NCBI GenBank assembly: GCA_947629615.1 | Contig: CANRER010000003.1 | Coordinates: 1 to 30,074, forward strand | From: an uncultured Clostridia bacterium | Lineage (GTDB): Bacteria > Bacillota > Clostridia > UMGS1883 | Reading direction: 5' to 3' | DNA length: 30,074 nucleotides | Part shown: piece after piece, positions 1 to 7,993 of the stretch | How positions within the stretch are numbered: the first letter of the stretch is position 1 | Layout: each line of letters begins with the position of its first letter | Made by a program: the position numbers and the translations under genes | The notes under the pieces: model-generated | The model's input: the letters and a program-made list of their open reading frames with translations, nothing else | Databases searched by the model: none | What the model was told of the DNA's origin: nothing

Positions 1-615
1 CTGTGGAAGCGCATTAAGGCCGCTCTGGAGGACGGCAAGCCCGCCCGAAGCGTGGAAACGAACGAGGACGAGGCCGCCGTTGTGCGCGAGCTTTCGCTGC
101 TCACCATGAAGCCCGTGCTTTACGCCGCGAACGTGGCCGAGGGCGATTTCGCGCAGGGCATCGAAAACAATCCGTTCGTTAAAAAGGTGGAGGAAATTGC
201 CGCCGCCGAGGGCGCCGAGGTGCTGCCCATATCGGCCCGCATAGAGGAGGAAATAAGCGGCCTCGACGGCGACGAAAAGCTTTTGTTCCTCGAGGAAATG
301 GGGCTGAGCGAGTCGGGCCTCGACCGCCTTGTGAAAAAGTGCTACAAGCTGTTGGGGCTGATAAGCTACCTGACGGCGGGCGCGCCCGAGGTGCGCGCGT
401 GGACGATAACCAACGGCACCAAGGCTCCGCAGGCCGCCGGCAAGATCCACACCGACTTTGAGCGCGGCTTTATCCGCGCCGAGGTGGTCGCCTACGACGA
501 CCTTATCGCCTCGGGCTCGATGGCCGCCGCGAAGGATAAGGGCCTCGTCCGCAGCGAGGGCAAGGATTACGTTATGAAGGACGGCGACGTTGTGCTGTTC
601 CGCTTTAACGTGTAA
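1..615 (+). CDS. ychF: YchF/OLA1-family redox-regulated ATPase, C-terminal part (5' end outside window)
   Basis: The reading frame is open from base 1, so the gene is truncated by the window edge and about 204 of roughly 365 residues are visible. The text is typical of YchF: KPVLYAANVAE, an IEEEI/FLEEMGL stretch, then SGLDRLV, and a C-terminal TGS domain (about residues 110-203) with VRAWTI, KAPQAAG, IHTDFERGFIRAEV and GDVVLFRFNV. The P-loop and the NxxE nucleotide-specificity motif lie upstream of the window. Members are cytosolic Obg-like NTPases that prefer ATP, bind ribosomes and are linked to oxidative-stress control; this is family knowledge. A GTG at base 52 is an internal codon, not a start. 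The next gene, feoA, begins 45 bases downstream on the same strand with no terminator between, so the two may be co-transcribed. Confidence 0.96.
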   Translation: MWKRIKAALEDGKPARSVETNEDEAAVVRELSLLTMKPVLYAANVAEGDFAQGIENNPFVKKVEEIAAAEGAEVLPISARIEEEISGLDGDEKLLFLEEMGLSESGLDRLVKKCYKLLGLISYLTAGAPEVRAWTITNGTKAPQAAGKIHTDFERGFIRAEVVAYDDLIASGSMAAAKDKGLVRSEGKDYVMKDGDVVLFRFNV

Positions 616-660
616 CTTTTTGGCGGCTCGGGTCATATTATTTCCTTGAGAGGTGTAATT

Positions 661-891
661 ATGGCCGAAGTGAGCTTAAGCGCCGTGCCGGTCGGGGAGC
701 GGGCGGTGGTTTCGGCCGCCGGAGGCTCCGGCTCTATGCGGCAGAGGCTGCTCGACTTGGGGCTTGTGGAGGGAACCGAGGTCGAACCCCTGTTTGAAAG
801 CATATTGCGAAATCCCCGCGCCTACCTCATACGCGGAGCGGTTATTGCTCTTAGAAACGAGGACACGGACTCTATAAAAGTAACTTTATGA
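661..891 (+). CDS. feoA: FeoA-domain protein (ferrous iron transport accessory)
   Basis: A 76-residue stand-alone FeoA domain (SH3-like beta-barrel): LSAVPVGERAVV, then MRQRLLDLGLVEGTEV, and a C-terminal YLIRGAVIALRNEDTDSIKV. FeoA is a small cytosolic partner of the Fe(II) permease FeoB. I start at the ATG at 661 because a GAGAGGT ribosome site sits about 6 bases upstream; the in-frame TTG at 646 overlaps that site and is unlikely. No feoB follows. A strong terminator comes directly after the stop, so this copy is transcribed alone or with ychF. The permease must be elsewhere, or the domain has another role. Confidence 0.93.
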   Translation: MAEVSLSAVPVGERAVVSAAGGSGSMRQRLLDLGLVEGTEVEPLFESILRNPRAYLIRGAVIALRNEDTDSIKVTL

Positions 892-926
892 AAAGAGCCG
901 CCCCAGGGCGGCTCTTTCGTTTTTTG
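892..926 (+). terminator. Intrinsic terminator after feoA, in a convergent gap
   Basis: A perfect 12-base inverted repeat, AAAGAGCCGCCC (892-903) and GGGCGGCTCTTT (906-917), is followed by a T-rich run at 920-926. It starts one base after the feoA stop and abuts the stop of the minus-strand gene at 927, so it probably serves mainly the plus strand and may also slow the opposing transcript. Confidence 0.92.
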
Positions 927-3900
927 TTATATGTTCGCGACCGTCATTTCGGCGCGGCACTGAGGCGTTAGATTTTCGTCGAGGACAAACAGCTTGATAA
1001 TCAAGCCGCCGTCGGCCTTAACGTCAATATCGCCGAAGGTCATATTCTCGGCAAAGTCGCAGCTTACGGCCTTAAGCATTTCGCCGCCGGAATACAGCGC
1101 GATATAAGCCTTGCCGTCCGCCGAGGAAAGCCCGGAGGCGTCAACCTCAACGTCGCCCAATATATCCTCGCCTATGCGGCTGAGATGCGGCTCGATAACC
1201 GCCGCCGGCTCCTCGGTGTAGTAGTGGTACACAGCCGTGGGGCTGAGAATGCTGCCAAGGCCGGCGGCCGCCGCCTTGATAACAACCTCGCCGTTCACCG
1301 TGATAGGCCCGGTATACCTTTCGCTTTCAAGAGTGGGTTCGGAGCCGTCGGTGGTGTAGAATATCTCGTAATCCTTCGTCGCCGGATTTTCGGGGTCGGG
1401 AACGACGTATTTGCCGCCGATAAGCTCGACCTGAGCGCCCTCGTCCACAAGCCCGCTTTCGACGCTCGCCGTCGGCCGCTCGGACGTTTTAAGAATGGAC
1501 GCGGAGCTGAACTGTACGATGGAGCTGTCCTCCATGCCAATCTTAACGGCCTTCGCGCGGAAGCCGCCGAGGTCGGTTACAAATATCGGCCCTTCGTAAA
1601 GCGTATCCGGCGTACCGCCCGGCACAAGAGTATAGAAGATATTCGCTCCCTCGGTCGCGCTGGCAAGCGATACCAACGCTCCGCCGAGAACGTATTCAAC
1701 CGCCGCAACTCTCGGCGGCGTCGGCGTTTGGACTATCGTGAAGGGCTTCGACACAATATTGCTCGGGGCGTAGCCCTCGGTCACGTTACCGTTCGCGTCG
1801 GTGATATTGCTCTTTTTAACGGCCATCACGCTCAGCGTGCCGGATCTGAAGCCAAGCTGCTCGGGCGCGATCTGGCCGCCGTCCTCGCAAAGCGAGGAGT
1901 TTTCGTTCGGCGCGGAGCCGTCGAGCGTGTAAAGGAAGGAAACGCCGTCGATTTCGCCACTGTCGCTAACCACCTGGAACACGTTGACGCTTCTTCTTAA
2001 AACGGGATTTTTAAGCTTGGTGAGATGGAATGTCATCGAGGAAACGGCGCTGTTTTCAAAGCCGGGCAGCGTGGCCACGGCCTTGAGCGTGGTTTCGCCC
2101 TCGCCGCTTATAAGCACGCCGTCGCCGTTGTAAAGTATGCCGTTCGTAGCCGAAGGCTCGGTGCCGTCGGTGGTGTAGTAGATATACGCGCCCGTCGTGA
2201 AGGTGGACAGGTTGGCCTTAATTCCGAGAAGCGAGCCCTCGGAGGCGATTGTAACGTCGTCGCAGCTGCCCGAGTCTACGCCGATTACCTTAACGGCCAC
2301 GTCGCTCGGCGTTTTATCCGCCGCCACGGCCATAACCTTAACCACCTGCCCCTTTCTCAGGCCCGTCACGGACGCGCCGGTGTCCGAATCCTCGGACGGC
2401 TCCGCGCCGTTGGTGGTGTAGTAGTAGACCGCGCCGTCGCCGGAGCCGCTGAAGCGCGCGGTATAGACGTTGTTATTTGAGGGGCCTTCAACGGATATTG
2501 CGGGCGTCGGGGTCTTTGTGCCCTCCTCGGGGCTGGTCGGGCCGCTCACTCGGCTGGAGGCATAGCCCGGCCGCATGGCCACGGCGTGGATATAGCCGCG
2601 CCCGCCGGGGTTAATGACGCTGCCGCGAGCGTAGCGCGTCGAGGTCGCCGTCGCCTCGGTGTTCGGCAGATTATCCAGCACATAGAATATGTCGGCTTCG
2701 CTGTCGGCGCAGTCGAGTTTGACGCCGCCGCTGGCGTAGCTTATCGTCACGGGGGGCAGAGCCTCCGCCTTGGGCGAGCCTGTAATCGACACGCCAAACG
2801 AAACGTATTCGCTCTTTTTGCCGGCGTCGGTAAGCACCACCGTGCTGACGGAGCTGGGCTCGGAAATCGTCAGCGGGTAGATATAGCGGTGACTTTCGTC
2901 GAGAGGGAAATTCTTCGTCGCGTTATCCGTGCCTTTGTTTACGTTGTAGTATATTTCCGTGCCGTCCGCGGGTTTGAAGGTCACGGTTCTGACGCCGCTC
3001 GAAAGAGTGTTCAGATAGGACGAGAGCGGAGTTTCGGCCACGGTGGTGGTCGCCCTTCTTACGGGGCCCTGCACGTTTTCATAATAGGACGTAACGGCCA
3101 AGGCGTAATAGCCCGCCCCGTTCTTCTTCACGTCAATGACTATCGGCTCGGTGTAGAGCGTGCTCTTATTGTCAATCTTTATGTTTTTCGCGGTATTCTC
3201 GGCGCTTTCCGTGGTCGAGCATTTTTCGAGCTCATAGTATATCTTCACGCCGGGAACGCTGTTTTCAAGATAAATGCTGGTCGTACCGTTGACGGCGTTG
3301 ACGCGGGTAATATCGACCGAAAGGTTTTCTATCGTGCCGCCGGAGGCCGTTACGGACTTTTGGGTGACGGAGCTTGTAACGCTGCCCTCGCGGGCGACTA
3401 CGGCCTTGATGGTGCAGTTTTCGCCCGCGAGAAATTCGCCCTTATAAAGCGTGCCTTTGGCGGTCGTCGGGGTCGAGCCGTCGAGAGTATAGAATATCAC
3501 GGGCGAATGTTTTTCCGACACGGTTTCGGTAGTGGTTATCGTAACCTTTTTCCGCCCGTTCTGCGCGTTTTCCAAGCTGATGACCGGCGCGGAGCATTTC
3601 TTTACCTCAACGGTGGCAAGCGTTCTGAGGCTGGGGGCGAGATCTGCGCCGTCGGCGTAAGCCACAACGTAGTGAGTTCCCGCCGTCGTAAGAGGAACGG
3701 GGCCGCTGTAGATTTTATTGGCGGCCTTGTAGGCGTCTTCATTGGCATAGCTGCCGGTCATTCTTGTGGCGTAGTGTATCACCGCCCCGCTGACGGGGTT
3801 ATCCTCCTCGTTTAAGGTTATTACCAAATTCTTGCCGCCGTAGAAGGACGCCGTTGTCATGGACGGCTTGGGCAGCATATCGGGCCAGCCTTCGGCCTTT

Positions 3901-4577
3901 ATTCTGTATGTATGCGTTTCGGAGCCGACGTTATAATTGTCGCAGTAAACGCTGGCGTTTACCACCGTCGCGGCCTTTATTTCCAAAAACGGCTCCGTCA
4001 ACGGTATTTCCGGGGAGGACGCGGTCGGGCGCGAGCCGTCCAAGGTATACCTTACCACGGGGTTTTTGTATCCATTAAGGTTCTTATAGGCGCTTAAATC
4101 CGCGACAATTCTTACGGCTGTAACCTCATTGTTCGAGTTCCTTATAACCAACGCCTTCACCAGCGCGGGATTACTCTCCGCTGTCTTGGGAGGGTTAAGA
4201 TAGGCCGGCTTCTGAGCGACGCTGACAGCGCTTTTGGAGCCGGACGAGGTATAGGCTATGGCTCTTACGGTGAAGCCCTTTTCCAAATCGTGGCTGAAAG
4301 GCCCCGTATACTTTTCGCTGTTCTTTGTCGGGGCAGCCGGCGAAACCGGCGTTCCGTCGGCCTTGCTGTCGGCGATGGTATAGTATAAATCCGCGCCCGC
4401 GGGGCCGGTTATCTCAACCTCCAACTCATTATTCGACGTAAGGGTAAACGAAAACCTCGGCGATTCGACAGCCGTCGTCGAAACGCCGCCGGCGGAAAAC
4501 GCCGGCAAAGACGCCAGCAGCATCGCGAGCGCCACTACGGCCGCGAGGCCGCGCTTGGATATTTTCAATTTCTTCAC
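927..4577 (-). CDS. Large secreted protein of repeated Fn3-associated / chitobiase-C-terminal-type modules
   Basis: About 1216 residues. The N-terminus has a signal peptide (basic KKLKISKR, then a hydrophobic LAAVVALAMLLASLP core ending near AFS-A). The body is roughly a dozen diverged copies of a 70-100-residue beta module marked by I(F/Y)YTxDGSxPT, then LYxGP, then IKAVA, the hallmark of Fn3_assoc/CHB_HEX_C domains. Clear copies include IFYTLDGSTPTTAKGTLY, IYYTTDGTEPSATNGILY and IFYTTDGSEPT near residue 1077. The last 100 residues form a different beta module ending KLFVLDENLTPQC. No catalytic domain, sortase motif or S-layer domain is seen, so a binding or structural surface role is an inference. 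I choose GTG 4577, just after GGAAGGAAA (TTG 4568 is also possible), over GTG 4619, because the promoter lies at 4645-4673 and these starts give a canonical signal peptide. Confidence 0.85.
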   Translation of the reverse strand: MKKLKISKRGLAAVVALAMLLASLPAFSAGGVSTTAVESPRFSFTLTSNNELEVEITGPAGADLYYTIADSKADGTPVSPAAPTKNSEKYTGPFSHDLEKGFTVRAIAYTSSGSKSAVSVAQKPAYLNPPKTAESNPALVKALVIRNSNNEVTAVRIVADLSAYKNLNGYKNPVVRYTLDGSRPTASSPEIPLTEPFLEIKAATVVNASVYCDNYNVGSETHTYRIKAEGWPDMLPKPSMTTASFYGGKNLVITLNEEDNPVSGAVIHYATRMTGSYANEDAYKAANKIYSGPVPLTTAGTHYVVAYADGADLAPSLRTLATVEVKKCSAPVISLENAQNGRKKVTITTTETVSEKHSPVIFYTLDGSTPTTAKGTLYKGEFLAGENCTIKAVVAREGSVTSSVTQKSVTASGGTIENLSVDITRVNAVNGTTSIYLENSVPGVKIYYELEKCSTTESAENTAKNIKIDNKSTLYTEPIVIDVKKNGAGYYALAVTSYYENVQGPVRRATTTVAETPLSSYLNTLSSGVRTVTFKPADGTEIYYNVNKGTDNATKNFPLDESHRYIYPLTISEPSSVSTVVLTDAGKKSEYVSFGVSITGSPKAEALPPVTISYASGGVKLDCADSEADIFYVLDNLPNTEATATSTRYARGSVINPGGRGYIHAVAMRPGYASSRVSGPTSPEEGTKTPTPAISVEGPSNNNVYTARFSGSGDGAVYYYTTNGAEPSEDSDTGASVTGLRKGQVVKVMAVAADKTPSDVAVKVIGVDSGSCDDVTIASEGSLLGIKANLSTFTTGAYIYYTTDGTEPSATNGILYNGDGVLISGEGETTLKAVATLPGFENSAVSSMTFHLTKLKNPVLRRSVNVFQVVSDSGEIDGVSFLYTLDGSAPNENSSLCEDGGQIAPEQLGFRSGTLSVMAVKKSNITDANGNVTEGYAPSNIVSKPFTIVQTPTPPRVAAVEYVLGGALVSLASATEGANIFYTLVPGGTPDTLYEGPIFVTDLGGFRAKAVKIGMEDSSIVQFSSASILKTSERPTASVESGLVDEGAQVELIGGKYVVPDPENPATKDYEIFYTTDGSEPTLESERYTGPITVNGEVVIKAAAAGLGSILSPTAVYHYYTEEPAAVIEPHLSRIGEDILGDVEVDASGLSSADGKAYIALYSGGEMLKAVSCDFAENMTFGDIDVKADGGLIIKLFVLDENLTPQCRAEMTVANI

Positions 4578-4644
4578 TTTCCTTCCGTAAAGGCTTTGGC
4601 AAAAAACCGCGCCGAGCACGGCTTTGCGCTATTGTATATTTTAC

Positions 4645-4673
4645 ATTATAGCAAAAAACCGGCTCGGCGTCAA
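4645..4673 (-). promoter_or_regulatory. Sigma-A promoter for the Fn3-associated repeat protein
   Basis: On the minus strand TTGACG (4673-4668) is followed by 17 bases and TATAAT (4650-4645). It sits in the 119-base gap between the ymfH stop and the favoured start of the repeat-protein gene, so that gene has its own promoter rather than depending on the ymfF/ymfH transcript. Confidence 0.87.
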
Positions 4674-4696
4674 TATATTATATTGTAATAAAATTG

Positions 4697-5974
4697 TTAA
4701 TTTTTAGGGTAGACCACGCTCAGGCTCGCGCGCTCGGGAGCGAACACCTCGCGGAGGAAGCGTTCGCCGTCCTCCTTTGTGACGGACTTCCATATTCTCG
4801 GGTAATCCAAAAGGTCGATGCCGCGGTGGAACGAGAACATATACTCGTTGCCTATGTCCTCCACGTCGCCGCCCATCAGGCGGATATAGCGGCCGTAAAG
4901 CGCGTTCATGGCGCGCCGCCAAGCGTCGTCGTCGATGCCCTCGGCCTTTACGCGCTCTATCTCGGCCTTTATTTCGTCGGCCACGGTTTTTGGCTCAAAG
5001 CTTTCGCCGCTGAAGGCGGCAAAGGCGAAGCTGCGCTCGTAGTCGTAATAGCCTCCGAAGCCCCGGCTGACGAGGCCGCCGTTATAAAGCCTTTCGTAAA
5101 GGGGCGAGCTGCTTCCCGCCAAGGTATGGATAAGGGCGGAGGCCACGATGTCGCGCTTCAGAAGGTCGCCGTCGGTTCGGTTGTCCTTATAGCCGAGCAT
5201 GAACTGGGGCTTGGCTATCTCGAAGCGCGCCTCGCTGTAGGGGGCGACAATCTCCTCGGGTTCCTCGGGGAACACCTGCTTTATCTCGCCCTCGGGCTTA
5301 TCCTTGGTTATCATCTCGTCCACTATCGCGCCGAGGCGGTCGGGGTCGATGTCGCCCACGCAGATAACGGCCATGTTCGACGGGTGATAGAAAGTGTTGT
5401 AGCACTTATACAGCAGTTCGGGAGTGGTTTTCATTACCTCCTCCACGCTGCCGGCTATCTCGGTGCGGACGGGGTGGTTCTTATAAAGGCCCTTCATGCA
5501 GTTATAAAAGCAAACCTGCCCCGCGTCGTCGTCGTACATACGCACCTCCTGCGCTATTATGCCCTTTTCCTTTTCCACGTTTTCGGCGGTGAAGTAGGGC
5601 GTTTGCACATAGCTGAGAAGGTTTTTGAAATTTTCGTAAAAATAGTCGGTGCAGCTAAAAAGATAGTTTGTCACGCCGAAGCTGGTGAAGGCGTTCACGT
5701 CCGCGCCCTTGAACAGCGCGAACGCGCTTGTGCCGTCGGGCTGCTCGAACACCTTATGCTCAAGGAAGTGCGCCACGCCGTCGATGACCTTTGTCGGCTC
5801 GGTTTCGCCGGGAACGACGAACTCGGTGTTTATCGAGCCGTAGCGCGTGCTGAAGGTGGCGTAGCTTTTTTCGGTGTTTTTCTTTATCACTATAACCTTA
5901 AGGCCGCTTTTATGCTCGGCGGTAAAGACGTCCTCCCTGAGGAGAGCGTCGGTATGCTTTGTGAACCGCATCAT
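4697..5974 (-). CDS. ymfH: M16-family zinc peptidase, YmfH type (active subunit)
   Basis: 425 residues. The inverted zinc motif HFLEH (in VAHFLEHKVFEQ) and the downstream glutamate in EKGIIAQEVRMYDDD supply the HxxEH...E ligands of the M16 (pitrilysin/insulinase) family, so this is the catalytic partner. In Firmicutes the YmfF/YmfH pair is annotated as associated with EF-P aminopentanol modification; that is family knowledge, and no efp gene lies in this window. The start ATG at 5974 overlaps the TGA stop of ymfF in an ATGA arrangement, with GGAGGAAAA directly upstream; a second ATG at 5971 is equally plausible. The overlap indicates translational coupling and a stoichiometric pair. Confidence 0.94.
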   Translation of the reverse strand: MMRFTKHTDALLREDVFTAEHKSGLKVIVIKKNTEKSYATFSTRYGSINTEFVVPGETEPTKVIDGVAHFLEHKVFEQPDGTSAFALFKGADVNAFTSFGVTNYLFSCTDYFYENFKNLLSYVQTPYFTAENVEKEKGIIAQEVRMYDDDAGQVCFYNCMKGLYKNHPVRTEIAGSVEEVMKTTPELLYKCYNTFYHPSNMAVICVGDIDPDRLGAIVDEMITKDKPEGEIKQVFPEEPEEIVAPYSEARFEIAKPQFMLGYKDNRTDGDLLKRDIVASALIHTLAGSSSPLYERLYNGGLVSRGFGGYYDYERSFAFAAFSGESFEPKTVADEIKAEIERVKAEGIDDDAWRRAMNALYGRYIRLMGGDVEDIGNEYMFSFHRGIDLLDYPRIWKSVTKEDGERFLREVFAPERASLSVVYPKN

Positions 5975-7221
5975 TTTTCCTCCTTTCCCGCGAGGAAGTA
6001 GACCGTGTCGAGCTTCGCCCGCTTGGCGACCTCGATTATCTCGTCCCTCGTCACGCGCTCTATCCTTTCGGCTGCCTCCTCGAGGCTCACGTCCGTACCC
6101 AGCAGAAGCTGAGTGGTGTAGTAATCCTCGAGAGCCTCCACCGCGTCGCCGCGCGAGCGGAAGGAATTGACGATCTGCTTCTTCACGACGTCCACCTCTT
6201 TATCGGTGAAATCGCCGTCCCTCACGGCTTGGAGCTGGGCCATAATCTCGTTATAGGCCGCGTCGAAATTCTTAAACTCAATGCCGCTCGAAACGCGCAG
6301 CACTCCCGTGAGGCGGTCGGCCCAAGCCGAGGCGTAATAGCACAGGCTGAGCCTTTCGCGCACGTTTTCAAACAGCTTGCTGTCGGGCCCGCCGCCGTAA
6401 AGGCAGCTGAACACCATCTGCGGGTAGGCCAGCGGGCCGGTCGGCTCCACCCCTGTGCGGAAGCCCATCGTGAGCTTGCCCTGCGTAACGTCCATGTGGT
6501 CGGTCACGCGCCTGACCTCGCCCACATCGGCCTTTATCTCGGCCAAAACGCGGCCCGCGTCCCTTTCGGGCAGAGCGGCGGCGGCCTCGCGGGCGGCCTT
6601 TTCGGCCACGGCCTCGTCGAAATTGCCGGTGAAAATTATGCTTATCGCCGAGCTTTTCATCACGTCGGCGTAAAAATCGAAAAGCTCGTCGGCGGTGAGC
6701 TTTTCAACGTCCTCCTCGTAGCCGAGGGTGTTCACGCCGCAGGGTTCGTCCCCAAACATCTCCTCGTCAAGGCGGCGCATGGCGTAGACGCGCTTGTCGT
6801 TTATCTGGCCGCGTATGCGGTCGATGAGATTTTTCTTTTCCCGCTCGACAGCCGAGCGGACGCCGCCCTTAAAGGCGGCGGCGAAAAGCAGCTCCATAAC
6901 CTTGCCGAACGCCGGAGCGGGCAAAAATTCGTCGCTGACGGCCTCGGCCGCCACGCGGATTATCTGCTCCGCGCCGCGCTTGCCCGAGGTGCAGTACAGC
7001 GAAGCGCCGTAAAGCTCCTCAAGGGCCATGTCAAGCTCGCGAGCCGTGGGGTAAAGCTCGTTCCCGCGCCCGAGCACCTGCGCGAGCAGCGCGCCCTTCG
7101 ACGCGCTCTCGCGGCTGAGCGGGCGGTGAAAAAGCACGCTCGCCATGTAGGTTTTGAATTTGCCGTCCTTTATAAAATACAGGTTTATACCTTTTTTCAG
7201 TTCATGCTTAACTGTCTGCAA
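5971..7221 (-). CDS. ymfF: M16-like protein, YmfF type (non-catalytic partner)
   Basis: 416 residues with the M16 fold but no HxxEH: the corresponding N-terminal stretch reads SKGALLAQVLGRGNELYP. The C-terminal half carries the conserved GGGPDSKLFENVRERLSLCY segment. It is therefore the inactive subunit expected to pair with the adjacent active YmfH, as in other two-gene M16 systems. The start is TTG 7221, chosen because AAAGGAGGAA lies 7 bases upstream and no ATG is as well placed. Its stop overlaps the ymfH start by 4 bases. A lipoprotein gene lies 50 bases upstream on the same strand, separated only by a short GC hairpin. Confidence 0.93.
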   Translation of the reverse strand: MQTVKHELKKGINLYFIKDGKFKTYMASVLFHRPLSRESASKGALLAQVLGRGNELYPTARELDMALEELYGASLYCTSGKRGAEQIIRVAAEAVSDEFLPAPAFGKVMELLFAAAFKGGVRSAVEREKKNLIDRIRGQINDKRVYAMRRLDEEMFGDEPCGVNTLGYEEDVEKLTADELFDFYADVMKSSAISIIFTGNFDEAVAEKAAREAAAALPERDAGRVLAEIKADVGEVRRVTDHMDVTQGKLTMGFRTGVEPTGPLAYPQMVFSCLYGGGPDSKLFENVRERLSLCYYASAWADRLTGVLRVSSGIEFKNFDAAYNEIMAQLQAVRDGDFTDKEVDVVKKQIVNSFRSRGDAVEALEDYYTTQLLLGTDVSLEEAAERIERVTRDEIIEVAKRAKLDTVYFLAGKEEK

Positions 7222-7244
7222 GGCTGTTCCTCCTTTAATATGTA

Positions 7245-7260
7245 CGGGGCGCCTGCCCCG
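7245..7260 (-). other. Small GC hairpin between lipoprotein gene and ymfF
   Basis: CGGGGC (7245-7250) and GCCCCG (7255-7260) can pair around a 4-base loop. No T-run follows on either strand, so it is not a normal intrinsic terminator. It could be an mRNA-processing or stability hairpin in a shared transcript. Confidence 0.4.
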
Positions 7261-7271
7261 GTTGGTCAGTT

Positions 7272-7661
7272 TCAGTTATTGTTGTTGACCGTCCTGTTGG
7301 AGTTGCCGGTCATGTCGTCAACAACGTCCTCGGCGCCGTCCACAACGTCCTTGGCGGCGTTGCCCACGCCGTTGGCCGCGTCGTCAACGGCGTTGCCGGC
7401 GTCATGCATCATGCCGCTGCCGGTCGCGCTGCCGTCTGTGGCGGAGCTGCCGGCGGTTCTGCCGTCGTCGCCGTTTTTGTCGATTTTGCCGTCGCCGTCG
7501 TCGTCCGAAAGGTCAAGATCCCCGGCGGGGGAACGGCCCTCCGTGTTCTGCGTGCCGGCGGTCGTTTGGCCGGAATTATTGGCGGCGGAGTTATCGTTCT
7601 TATCCCCGCAGCCGGAAAGCGCAACGACCAGAGCCGCAATAATGAACAAAAGTCGTTTCAA
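7272..7661 (-). CDS. Small lipoprotein with an Asp-rich (EF-hand-like) segment
   Basis: About 129 residues. MKRLLFIIAALVVALSGCG is a lipoprotein signal with lipobox ALSGC, so the mature protein should be membrane-anchored outside the cell. An Asn/Ser/Thr-rich linker follows, then DLSDDDGDGKIDKNGDDG, which resembles a DxDxDG calcium-binding loop. The tail is an Ala/Val/Asp-rich, probably helical repeat (NAVDDAANGVGNAAKDVV and similar) ending in NNNN. I start at TTG 7661, which has AAAGGATGGA about 6 bases upstream and gives a standard lipoprotein signal; the in-frame ATG at 7679 has no ribosome site. No function is recognised, and calcium binding is inferred only from the motif. Confidence 0.75.
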   Translation of the reverse strand: MKRLLFIIAALVVALSGCGDKNDNSAANNSGQTTAGTQNTEGRSPAGDLDLSDDDGDGKIDKNGDDGRTAGSSATDGSATGSGMMHDAGNAVDDAANGVGNAAKDVVDGAEDVVDDMTGNSNRTVNNNN

Positions 7662-7770
7662 GATATTCCATCCTTTCATTTTGGGTTCAGCTTTATTATT
7701 TCCCGAGCCGAGGGATTTACACCAAAACAATGGAACACTTTTCGACATTTTTCATAGTATGTACTGTAAA

Positions 7771-7790
7771 CGGTTTGAAAACCGCTTTCA
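7771..7790. promoter_or_regulatory. Operator-like overlapping palindromes upstream of the Cys-rich peptide gene
   Basis: CGGTTT (7771-7776) and AAACCG (7779-7784) form a perfect hyphenated palindrome. It overlaps a second one, TGAAA (7776-7780) and TTTCA (7786-7790), that resembles a catabolite-responsive (LacI-family) site with one extra base. They lie 28 bases upstream of the 7819 start codon, in the gap between two divergent genes. Function is inference. Confidence 0.35.
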
Positions 7791-7818
7791 AATTCAAAAT
7801 TAAAAGGAGAAAATTTTT

Positions 7819-7980
7819 ATGTTCGGATACAACAACGGCTACCAGTGGATCGTATGGATAATCATAATCATTATCCTCCTCGGCTACGCCGGCAACGGCT
7901 TTGGCTGCGGCTGCGGCTGCAACAACGATTGCTGCAACCCCTGCTGCAACAACAATAACAACGACTGCTGCTGCAACTAA
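7819..7980 (+). CDS. 53-residue cysteine-rich membrane peptide
   Basis: The ORF begins at ATG 7819 with AAAAGGAG about 10 bases upstream and ends at TAA 7980, followed by a good terminator. The product has a polar aromatic start (MFGYNNGYQW), one membrane-spanning stretch (IVWIIIIIILL), and a tail in which 10 of the last 26 residues are cysteine, interspersed with Gly and Asn (GCGCGC, NNDCCNPCC, DCCCN). This layout (Gly/Tyr/Asn head, single hydrophobic helix, unusual tail) recalls small sporulation proteins of the YjcZ kind, but I cannot assign a family. Metal binding or disulfide cross-linking in a spore or envelope layer is inference. It stands alone between a divergent lipoprotein gene and convergent rdgB. 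Confidence 0.75.
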   Translation: MFGYNNGYQWIVWIIIIIILLGYAGNGFGCGCGCNNDCCNPCCNNNNNDCCCN

Positions 7981-7993
7981 GCGGCTGAACGCG

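Noticed and set aside
927..4577. CRISPR-like or direct DNA repeats in the Fn3-associated gene
   Set aside because: The repetition is at protein-motif level with diverged DNA and irregular spacing, inside one continuous reading frame.
4694..6001. A 435-codon plus-strand open frame opposite ymfH, and similar long antisense frames at 6229-7803, 8611-10119 and 26745-28067
   Set aside because: The opposite strand in each case encodes a clearly recognisable protein. The antisense frames lack family motifs and suitable ribosome sites, and are a side effect of GC-rich codon use.
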